A DNA stretch of 64,000 nucleotides, taken from the NCBI RefSeq assembly GCF_018388425.1, contig NZ_CP074406.1:62001-126000 (forward strand), read 5' to 3'. This document shows, in pieces, positions 38,386 to 45,562 of this stretch; position 1 is the first letter of the stretch, and every line of letters begins with the position of its first letter. This stretch comes from Nocardioides faecalis. Lineage in GTDB: Bacteria; Actinomycetota; Actinomycetes; Propionibacteriales; Nocardioidaceae. Below the pieces are notes generated by a model. It made no database searches and was not told where the DNA came from. It saw nothing but the letters and a program-made list of their open reading frames with translations. The translations under genes were made by a program, and so were the position numbers.

Positions 38386-39560
38386 GCGACACCGTCGCCA
38401 CGATGTTCAGCGAGCCCGAGGAGCGCACCGCGCTGCGGGAGGCGGTGAAGAAGCTCGCCGGCAAGTACGGCCGGGAGTTCGTCGAGAAGCAGGCCCGCGA
38501 GGGCGGCAAGATGACCGAGATGTGGCTCGAGATGGGCTCCGCCGGGTTCCTCGGCGTCAACATCCCCGAGGAGTTCGGCGGCGGTGGCGGCGGCATGGCC
38601 GACCTGGCCGCCGTGCTGGAGGAGACCGCCGCGGCCGGTGCGCCGCTGCTGATGATGGTCGTCTCGCCCGCCATCTGCGGCTCGATCATCGCCCGCTGCG
38701 GCACCCCGGAGCAGAAGCAGCGCTGGCTGCCCGCGATCGCCGACGGCACCCACCTGATGGCCTTCGGCATCACCGAGGCCGACGCCGGCTCGAACTCGCA
38801 CAAGATCACCACCACCGCCGAGCGCGACGGCGACAGCTGGGTGCTGAAGGGGCAGAAGACCTTCATCTCCGGTGTCGACGAGGCGCAGTCGGTGCTCATC
38901 GTGGCCCGCACCGCGGACGCGAAGACCGGCAAGCTCAAGCCGGCGCTGTTCGTCGTGCCGACCGACGCGCCGGGCTTCACCAAGCAGCCGATCCCGATGT
39001 CGTGGGACGCCCCGGAGAAGCAGTTCACCCTCTTCCTCGACGACGTCCGCCTGCCCGCCGAGAACCTCGTCGGCGACGAGGACGGCGGCCTGTGGCAGCT
39101 GTTCGCCGGGCTCAACCCGGAGCGGATCATGGGCGCGGCGATGTCGTGCGGCCTGGCCCGCTACGCCCTCGACAAGGCGGTGGCCTACGCCAAGGAGCGC
39201 TCGGTGTGGAAGGACGCCCCGATCGGCGCCCACCAGGGCATCGCGCACCCGCTGGCCAAGGCCAAGATCGAGCTGGAGCAGGCCCGCCTGCTGTGGCAGA
39301 AGGCCGCGGCCCTGTACGACGCCGGGGACGACTTCACCGCCGGTGAGTACGCCAACATGGCCAAGTACGCCGGCGGCGAGATCGCCTGCAACGCCACCGA
39401 CGTCGCCGTGCACACCCACGGCGGCAACGGCCTGACCGCCGAGTACGGCCTGGGCAACATGCTCGTCGCCGCTCGCCTCGGCCGGATCGCCCCGGTCAGC
39501 CGGGAGATGATCCTCAACTTCGTCGCCATGCACTCCCTGGGGCTGCCGAAGTCCTACTGA
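38382..39560 (+). CDS. Acyl-CoA dehydrogenase, second of two in the operon
   Basis: The protein has 392 residues with GITEADAGSNSHKI, the flavin-contacting VLKGQKTFISG segment and a C-terminal HTHGGNGLTAEYGL helix in place of the usual YG-x-E-type sequence. The ATG overlaps the alpha-chain stop. In mycobacteria a dehydrogenase gene is likewise linked to accD1-accA1 for leucine catabolism, so isovaleryl- or citronellyl-CoA oxidation is a reasonable guess. A strong terminator follows at 39582. Confidence 0.9.
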   Translation: MSDTVATMFSEPEERTALREAVKKLAGKYGREFVEKQAREGGKMTEMWLEMGSAGFLGVNIPEEFGGGGGGMADLAAVLEETAAAGAPLLMMVVSPAICGSIIARCGTPEQKQRWLPAIADGTHLMAFGITEADAGSNSHKITTTAERDGDSWVLKGQKTFISGVDEAQSVLIVARTADAKTGKLKPALFVVPTDAPGFTKQPIPMSWDAPEKQFTLFLDDVRLPAENLVGDEDGGLWQLFAGLNPERIMGAAMSCGLARYALDKAVAYAKERSVWKDAPIGAHQGIAHPLAKAKIELEQARLLWQKAAALYDAGDDFTAGEYANMAKYAGGEIACNATDVAVHTHGGNGLTAEYGLGNMLVAARLGRIAPVSREMILNFVAMHSLGLPKSY

Positions 39561-39581
39561 CGTCCGACGTACGTCGTCCAC

Positions 39582-39617
39582 GGCCCGCCGCGGGACCTCC
39601 GGGTCCCGCGGCGGGCC
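39582..39617 (+). terminator. Terminator of the acyl-CoA carboxylation operon
   Basis: A perfect 16-bp stem (39582-39597 with 39602-39617), loop TCCG, followed by TG and TGCGTTC (39620-39626). It begins 21 bp after the last stop. A short palindrome (CGACGTACGTCG, 39565-39576) precedes it. Confidence 0.85.
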
Positions 39618-39743
39618 TGTGCGTTCTCCTCCATGAGCCACTCGAACGACCCGGAATCGTCCCCAGGCGGACCGGTGTTTCCGCAGCTCACAGGCGGTTT
39701 TCGGGGGTGGGGTTCTGTCGGAGGGTCGGAGGAGAATCCAGGT

Positions 39744-41102
39744 ATGGATCTCAGGAGCAGCACCGCAGTCGCGGAGCACGACGGCCGTCCGGTCGCCGAG
39801 CTGCTCAACGTCCTCGACGCCGGCGTTCGACGTCGCGCCGCCCTGATGATCGACGAGTGGGCAGCGATCGTCGCGTGGGCGGACCAGAACGTCGTGGACG
39901 CTCCCGAGCACGCCGCCACCTTGCGGGACTCGTTCGTCGACACCGGGGTCCCCATCGCCGGGACGGGTGCTCCGCTGGTGTCGGAGTTCAACCTGATGGA
40001 GCTGATCGCCGTGCTGGGCCGCTCACCCGACGGCGGACGGGCCTATGTGGGTCGGATCGTGGAGTGCGCGTGGCGGCTGCCTCTTCTCTACGGCCAGGTG
40101 ATGGCCGGGAAGGTCGCCACCTGGCGCGCCGAGCGGGTCGCCGACCTCACCCGCAGCCTCAACGCCGATGCCGCTGGGTTCGTGGACCGCCAGGTGGCCG
40201 CCCGGGTAGGCCGCGTCGGCTGGGCGGAGATGGACCGCATCGTCGCTACCGCGATCCTGCGCCACGACCCTGAGGCCGCTGAGGCGCGGCGCAAGGAAGC
40301 CTCCGACCATCGGCACTTCGACATCGGCGACGCCAACGAGAACGGGCTTGCGGTCATCGGGGGCCTGGTCGACGCCGCCGATGCCGCGGACCTCGACGAC
40401 GCCGTCGGCCGGCGCGCGATGCTGCTGGGCCGACTCGGTTCTGAGGAGTCGCTCGACGTGCGGCGTGCGGTCGCCGTCGGCGAGCTGGCCAGGAACGACC
40501 TTGAGCTCGACCTGCTCACCACGGACGAGGAGACCGGTGAGGTGACCGTCCGTTCGGCTGGCCGCAAGGCCGAGATCGCGGTCCACATCACCGACACCAT
40601 GCTCAACGAGGTCGTGGACGCCGAGAACCCGGTCGGGCGCTGGCACGACGGCAAGCGCCCGGTGTTGAAGGAGCAGATCCGGGAGTGGCTGCGCACCGCC
40701 ACCTCGATCACCGTGCAGCCGGTGATCGACCTCGCCGACTGCGACCCGGTGGACCGGTACGAGATCCCCGCGCGGCACCGCAAGCAGGTCGAGCTGCGGG
40801 ACACCACCTGCTGTTTCCCCGGCTGCACCACCCGCGCCGAACGCTGCGACCTCGACCACCGCATCCCCCATGAGCAGGGCGGGAGCACCTGCCCGTGCAA
40901 CGAGTTCCCATGCTGCAGGCGGCACCACCGCGCCAAGACCCACTCCGGCTGGCGCTACTTCGTCCTCATGCCCGGCCACCTTCTCTGGCGAAGTCCCCAC
41001 GGGCACTTCTTCCACGTCGGGCCGAACGGCACGCAAGCGCTCGACCCACCCGGCCGCTGGCCCGACGCGCTGGCCGATCCCGGTCTCGTCCCCGCCGCCT
41101 GA
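39744..41102 (+). CDS. DUF222/HNH endonuclease-domain protein (13E12 type)
   Basis: The protein has 452 residues: an N-terminal DUF222 domain and a C-terminal HNH nuclease fold (ELRDTTCCFPGCTTRAERCDLDHRIPH, broken here into the Cys pair and DLDH, then CNEFPCCRRHHRAKTH). The metal-binding cysteines and histidines look intact. ATG 39744 is chosen because GGAGGAGA lies 9 nt upstream; an ATG at 39633 would add 37 low-complexity residues. Family members are scattered in many copies in actinobacterial genomes and resemble the M. tuberculosis 13E12 proteins. The cellular role is unknown. Confidence 0.9.
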   Translation: MDLRSSTAVAEHDGRPVAELLNVLDAGVRRRAALMIDEWAAIVAWADQNVVDAPEHAATLRDSFVDTGVPIAGTGAPLVSEFNLMELIAVLGRSPDGGRAYVGRIVECAWRLPLLYGQVMAGKVATWRAERVADLTRSLNADAAGFVDRQVAARVGRVGWAEMDRIVATAILRHDPEAAEARRKEASDHRHFDIGDANENGLAVIGGLVDAADAADLDDAVGRRAMLLGRLGSEESLDVRRAVAVGELARNDLELDLLTTDEETGEVTVRSAGRKAEIAVHITDTMLNEVVDAENPVGRWHDGKRPVLKEQIREWLRTATSITVQPVIDLADCDPVDRYEIPARHRKQVELRDTTCCFPGCTTRAERCDLDHRIPHEQGGSTCPCNEFPCCRRHHRAKTHSGWRYFVLMPGHLLWRSPHGHFFHVGPNGTQALDPPGRWPDALADPGLVPAA

Positions 41103-41190
41103 CCCTTCTCTCCGTCGGGTCCGCAGCGCGCCCGGGCACCGGCCGAGACGAGTTCGGGCGAAGCCGGGCGGGCAGAGCGTTCTGCGGAGC

Positions 41191-41561
41191 ATGATCGCGT
41201 CCGTGCTCAGGTTCCTGCCGCCCATCGTGATCTTGGTGCTGTGGGTGTACTGCCTCGTCGAGGTCATCGGCGCGCGCGAGGACGGGGTGCGCAACCTCGC
41301 CAGCGGTGCTGGATCCTGATCGTGCTGCTCTTCCCGCTCGCCGGGTCGATCGCCTGGCTGGTCGCCGGACGGCCGCTGTCGGCCCGCCCGCTCGACCGTG
41401 CGGCGGGCGGGGCGCCGGGCTTCCCGGAGTACGAGCGCCCGGGGCGGTTCGCGGCCCGAGACGAGGCGGCGGACGAGGAGTTCCTGCGCCGGGTGCGCGA
41501 GCGCGCCGAGGAGCAGCGCCGTCGACAGCGCGACCGGCACCAGGACCCGCCGACCGAGTAG
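41191..41561 (+). pseudogene. PLDc_N-domain small membrane protein with a frameshift
   Basis: The first frame from ATG 41191 encodes a membrane segment (FLPPIVILVLWVYCLVEVIG) and REDGVRNL, then shifts out of frame and stops at 41319. The expected continuation of the PLDc_N family (CWILIVLLFPLAGSIAWLVAG RP) is present in another frame from about 41308 and runs to 41561 with a charged tail. Joining the frames needs one inserted base around 41301-41310. The complete product would be about 123 residues with two membrane helices. No slippery heptamer is visible, so it is a recent mutation or a sequencing error. Confidence 0.75.
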
Positions 41562-41666
41562 GGGTCTCGAGGCTCGCTGGCGCTCGCACCTCCACCACCG
41601 CGTGCCGGCGTCTCACGGCGGCTGGCGTGGTCGGCGGGCCACCGGGGAGGTGGTGGGATCTCCCGC

Positions 41667-42587
41667 GTGGGAGGAGTGCTCGAGGGGTTCGCGACCATCG
41701 CGATCGTGATCGGGTGCGGCGCCCTGCTGGCCCACCTCGGGATCATCGACCTGAAGGCCCAGCGCAGCCTGTCGCTGACGTCGTTCTACCTCGCCAGCCC
41801 GGCCCTGCTCGTCACCGTCCTCGAGGACGCCGACGCCACCAAGGTGCTGTCGGGGCCGCTGGTGGCCACCGCCGGCGGGGTGGTGATCACTGCGGCGCTG
41901 CTGGTCGCCGTCGCCGTCTGGCGGGGCCTGGACGCAGGCACCTCGGTGATCGCGGCACTGTGCTCGGCGTACGTCAACGCCGGCAACCTCGGCATCCCGA
42001 TCGCCGCCTACGCCCTCGGTGACGCCTCACTGATCGTGCCGGCCCTGCTCATGCAGCTGCTGGTGCTGCAGCCACTGGCCCTCACCGTCCTCGACGTGAT
42101 GACCAGCCCGACCCGACCGAGCCTCACCAAGGTGCTCACCCGCCCGGTCACCAACCCGCTCACCATCGGCTCGCTGCTCGGCCTCGTGCTGTCGCTGACC
42201 GACACCGAGCTGCCGCGCACGCTGCACGCGCCGCTGGAGCTGATCGGCGGGATGGCGGTGCCTGCCATGCTCATCGCGTACGGCGTCGCGCTCCGCCTCG
42301 GCCCCACCCCGGGCCGGGGCGTGACCCCGGCCGCGCTCGGCGTGGTGACGGTGCTGAAGATGGTCGTGCAGCCGCTGGTGGCGTACCTGATCGGCCGGTT
42401 CGCGGTCGGCCTGGACGCCGAGGAGCTGTTCGCCGTCACCCTGCTCTCCGCGCTGCCGACAGCCCAGAACGTGTTCGTGATCGCCCTCCGCTACGACCGC
42501 GGTGTGCTGCTCGCCCGGGACGCGATCTTCGTCAGCACGCTGGCCAGCGCACCCGTCGCGCTGGTCATCTCGGCGCTGCTCGCCTGA
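41667..42587 (+). CDS. AEC-family transporter (auxin-efflux-carrier-like permease)
   Basis: A 306-residue membrane protein with about ten helices arranged as two inverted halves. Family features are the conserved Asn/Gly segment AYVNAGNLGIPIA near residue 105 and LSALPTAQNVFV near residue 265. Bacterial members carry malonate, malate or other organic anions; the substrate cannot be told here. It starts at GTG 41667; no good ribosome binding site is visible, so the start is moderately certain. Confidence 0.88.
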   Translation: MGGVLEGFATIAIVIGCGALLAHLGIIDLKAQRSLSLTSFYLASPALLVTVLEDADATKVLSGPLVATAGGVVITAALLVAVAVWRGLDAGTSVIAALCSAYVNAGNLGIPIAAYALGDASLIVPALLMQLLVLQPLALTVLDVMTSPTRPSLTKVLTRPVTNPLTIGSLLGLVLSLTDTELPRTLHAPLELIGGMAVPAMLIAYGVALRLGPTPGRGVTPAALGVVTVLKMVVQPLVAYLIGRFAVGLDAEELFAVTLLSALPTAQNVFVIALRYDRGVLLARDAIFVSTLASAPVALVISALLA

Positions 42588-42630
42588 GCCCGAGGCGGCG
42601 GCGGTGACCGGTGCCTTCAGGGCGATGTCA

Positions 42631-42636
42631 TAGGTT
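42631..42636 (+). promoter_or_regulatory. -10 element of a leaderless promoter (yihY-like gene)
   Basis: TAGGTT ends exactly 6 nt before the GTG at 42643, so transcription should start at or next to the start codon. No Shine-Dalgarno sequence is present. Confidence 0.55.
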
Positions 42637-42642
42637 GCGCTA

Positions 42643-43764
42643 GTGGGCGTCGTCGGGAAGATCGATCGCGGGCAGCGGCGGAGATCCGTCATCGGCTTCC
42701 CGCTCGCGGTCGTCTACAAGTTCTTCGACGACCAGGGCAACTACCTCGCGGCGATCCTGACCTTCTACGCGTTCCTCTCGATCTTCCCGCTGCTGCTGCT
42801 CGCCACCTCGATCCTCGGCTTCTTCCTCGAGGGCCGCCCCGCGCTGCAGGAGCAGGTGCTGGACTCCGCGCTCGCCCAGTTCCCGATCATCGGCGACCAG
42901 CTGGGCCGCCCCGGCGGCCTGCAGGGCTCCACCGGCGGCATCATCGTCGGTGCCCTCACCGCGCTGTACGGCGCGCTCGGCCTGGGCCTGGCGCTGCAGA
43001 ACGTGCAGTCCGCCGCATGGGCGGTGCCGCGCAACAGCCGCCCGAACCCCATCATGACCCGGGTCAACAGCCTGTTCATCCTCTTCGGCGCCGGCACCGC
43101 GATCCTGGGGCTCTCCATCGGCTCGGCGGTGCTCACCGAGACCGACCTGGTGGGCGAGCTGTCCCGGCACAGCTGGTTCCACTGGATGATCCGGCTGCTG
43201 ACGGTGGTGGTCCTGGGCCTCGGCATGACGGCGCTGCTGCGGGTGGCCGCCGCCCGGGCGATCCGTGACCGAGGGATCCGCGCCGCCCCCGGCGGATTCA
43301 CCATCGCGGTGCTGTGGCAGCTGCTGCAGTGGATCGGGACCGTCTATGTCACCAACGTGATCGCCAGCGCCAGCCGCAACAGCATGACCGAGGTGTTCGG
43401 CGTCGTCCTCGGGCTGATGGGCCTGCTCTACATCGGCGCGATCATCGGCGTGCTCGGCATCGAGGTGAACGTCGTCATCGCCCGCAAGCTGTGGCCGCGC
43501 GCCCTGCTCACCCCGTTCACCGACTCCGTCGACCTCACCGAGGCCGACCGCCGCGCGTACGCCATGTACGCCCAGATGCAGCGGCACAAGGGCTTCGAGA
43601 CCGTCTCGGTCCGCTTCGACGGCCGCGACGGCGACACCCACGAGATCGTCCTCGACCCGCGCACGGAGAAGGTCATCAAGCAGCACATCCCCGGCGCCCC
43701 GCCCCGGCCTGAGGCGGCCCACGAGCCGACCCTGCCGATGAAGCTGCCGCCGCCGGCTCCCTGA
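42643..43764 (+). CDS. YihY/BrkB-family inner-membrane protein
   Basis: A 373-residue protein with the conserved N-terminal segment (DDQGNYLAAILTFYAFLSIFPLL broken by the first helix) and six membrane helices in total (residues ~40-290). The QLLQWIGTVYV and GAIIGVLGIEVNVV segments of the family are present. A soluble, charged C-terminal tail of about 85 residues follows. BrkB was once thought to be tRNA-processing RNase BN, which is not supported; the function is unknown, possibly transport. GTG 42643 fits the leaderless promoter. Confidence 0.9.
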   Translation: MGVVGKIDRGQRRRSVIGFPLAVVYKFFDDQGNYLAAILTFYAFLSIFPLLLLATSILGFFLEGRPALQEQVLDSALAQFPIIGDQLGRPGGLQGSTGGIIVGALTALYGALGLGLALQNVQSAAWAVPRNSRPNPIMTRVNSLFILFGAGTAILGLSIGSAVLTETDLVGELSRHSWFHWMIRLLTVVVLGLGMTALLRVAAARAIRDRGIRAAPGGFTIAVLWQLLQWIGTVYVTNVIASASRNSMTEVFGVVLGLMGLLYIGAIIGVLGIEVNVVIARKLWPRALLTPFTDSVDLTEADRRAYAMYAQMQRHKGFETVSVRFDGRDGDTHEIVLDPRTEKVIKQHIPGAPPRPEAAHEPTLPMKLPPPAP

Positions 43765-43786
43765 GGGCCGGCACGCCGCAGCAGGC

Positions 43787-45409
43787 TCAGCCCCCGCCGG
43801 GGGTGCCGGCGCCGGGGCTCTCGCTCGGCCGCTGGCGCGGCTTCTTGCCCGGCTCCGCGGACGCACTGGCGAGCTCGGCGGCGGACAACCGGCGCCACGG
43901 CGAGGGCGCGTCGGCCGTCGAGGGCTGGTCGGGGGAGGTGCCGCGGGTCCACCACAGCGCGACGTACGCGACGCCGTCGAGCTGCACCTGCGACCCGGCG
44001 CGGTAGACCTTCCCGGGCCGCCACATGGGGTACGTGCCCTCGGGCACCTTCGGGGTGGGCTGCGGCCGCTCACCTGGCAGCACCGGCCCGATCAGCCGCC
44101 ACGCCGACGCGCTGTCCTCGATCGTCGGGTCATCGGGCACGTCGCCGCTGGTCCACCACTTGGCGACGTACACGTTGCGCCGCCAGACCACCCGCTCCTC
44201 CTTCTGGTAGACCACTTCGGGGTCCCAGATCTGGTACGGGCTGGTCTCCGGGTCGTCGGTCGGGGTGGCGCCGGGCGAGGGGACCTGGGTCGGGCTGGGG
44301 GTCGCCGAGGGGACCACGGCCCGTTGCGGCACGCCCTCGCGCTCCTCGCCCAGCACCGCGGCGAAGTCGCCCGCTGCCTGCCGCACCCCGCTGCACGAGT
44401 CGGAGACCTTGGTGGGGTCGGGCCAGTTGTTGCTGCACGGCCGGTCGCGGTTCAACGACCACGCGGAGACCCGCCCCAGCTTCTTCTCGTCGGCGAAGTC
44501 GCGCAGCCGCTCGGCGTCGGCGAGGGTGAACACCTCCTCGACCACGTCGTTCTGCCCCAGCATCGGCGTGGCGCCGAGCAGCCGCCACAGCTGCGCCTCG
44601 GTCCGCCGGTCGCCGGCGGCGACGTACAGCTCGCCGAGCTGGGCGTGGGTGGACTCCAGCGCCTTGATCGAGGCCTGTGCCATCGAGTCCTCGGCGTCCT
44701 TGGAGCCGCCGTAGTCCATCGTCATCACGTTGACACCGGCGAGGTCGACGCCGGCCCGGATCATCGTGCGCACCAGCGCCAGCCCCGACTCGGTGAGCCC
44801 GTGCGGTGCGACCGGCAACGTCACCCAGACCTCGGTGTCCTCGGCCTCCTGCAGCCGTACGACGGCTTCCGCGCGCCGCTGGTTGGCCTCGGCGTCCTCC
44901 AGGGCGGCGCCCTCGATGTCCAGGTCGATCATGCCGCCGGAGTAGCGCCGCACCACCTCGCGGTAGGCGTCGTACAGCGCGTCGACGTCGGTGCAGCCGA
45001 CGGCGAGCTCGGTGTTGGCCTGGCCGCCGAAGGAGACGATGGGCGCACCGCCCAGCTGGCGCAGGCGCGCGATCCGGCGGTCCAGGTCGAGCTGGTCCTC
45101 CGCCTCGTCGAGGGTGTAGGCGGCACCCCAGGACGGCCGGCACGGGTCGGCGCGGTCGGCCACGACGAAGGCGAGCACGGCGTTCGGCGCCGCTGCCCCC
45201 TCGGCGGTGGTGTCCGGCTCCTCGAAGGCCAGGGTCGGGGTGGCGGTGACGTCGACGTACCCGGCGAACCAGACGTCGGTGCTCAGCTTGACCCGGGAGT
45301 CCTGGAACCAGCGCCAGCCCTCCAGCGAGGCGAACGCCACCGCGGCCGTGGTGACGAGCACGATGCCCAGACGGACCCAGGACAGACGCCGTCCCTCGAC
45401 CAGCGCCAC
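43787..45409 (-). CDS. Membrane-anchored GH18 chitinase-like protein with two CBM5/12 modules
   Basis: The protein has 540 residues: one N-terminal membrane helix (residues ~11-30), a GH18-like catalytic barrel and a Pro/Thr/Ser linker. Two carbohydrate-binding modules of the CBM5/12 type follow, each with an A-x-WWT-x-G-x-x-P core (AKWWTSGDVP and ALWWTRGTSP). The catalytic strand reads SGGMIDLDIEG; the last part (D-x-D-x-E) is kept but the first Asp of the DxxDxDxE motif is Gly. Hydrolysis of a GlcNAc-type polymer outside the membrane is expected. GTG 45409 follows AGGAAGG. It is divergent from the GT2 synthase gene. Confidence 0.87.
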   Translation of the reverse strand: MALVEGRRLSWVRLGIVLVTTAAVAFASLEGWRWFQDSRVKLSTDVWFAGYVDVTATPTLAFEEPDTTAEGAAAPNAVLAFVVADRADPCRPSWGAAYTLDEAEDQLDLDRRIARLRQLGGAPIVSFGGQANTELAVGCTDVDALYDAYREVVRRYSGGMIDLDIEGAALEDAEANQRRAEAVVRLQEAEDTEVWVTLPVAPHGLTESGLALVRTMIRAGVDLAGVNVMTMDYGGSKDAEDSMAQASIKALESTHAQLGELYVAAGDRRTEAQLWRLLGATPMLGQNDVVEEVFTLADAERLRDFADEKKLGRVSAWSLNRDRPCSNNWPDPTKVSDSCSGVRQAAGDFAAVLGEEREGVPQRAVVPSATPSPTQVPSPGATPTDDPETSPYQIWDPEVVYQKEERVVWRRNVYVAKWWTSGDVPDDPTIEDSASAWRLIGPVLPGERPQPTPKVPEGTYPMWRPGKVYRAGSQVQLDGVAYVALWWTRGTSPDQPSTADAPSPWRRLSAAELASASAEPGKKPRQRPSESPGAGTPGGG

Positions 45410-45550
45410 GGCCCCGCCCCTTCCTGCGCCCTGTCACCTGGCCGGCCCCGCCAGAGCGCGGGGGCCCGGTGCCCGGTGTCAGTGCGTCAGCGTACGGGGC
45501 GCAACCGGAGTGTTGTGTGGCTATCGCGCACAAGCGCGGTCCGGATCCGC

Positions 45551-45556
45551 GAAGAT
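45551..45556 (+). promoter_or_regulatory. -10 element of a leaderless promoter (GT2 gene)
   Basis: GAAGAT ends 6 nt before the GTG at 45563. The 153-bp divergent region (45410-45562) should also hold the promoter of the GH18 gene. Confidence 0.45.
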
Positions 45557-45562
45557 GCTCAG

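Noticed and set aside
39744..41102. Homing endonuclease or mobile intron
   Set aside because: The HNH domain is joined to DUF222, a common chromosomal actinobacterial architecture; no intron, intein or terminal repeats are seen.
41191..41561. Programmed ribosomal frameshift in the PLDc_N gene
   Set aside because: No slippery heptamer, stimulatory hairpin or family precedent is visible.
44324..45562. Upstream extension of the GT2 protein to 44324
   Set aside because: The frame is open only because of GC bias; it overlaps the GH18 gene on the other strand and its product is low complexity.
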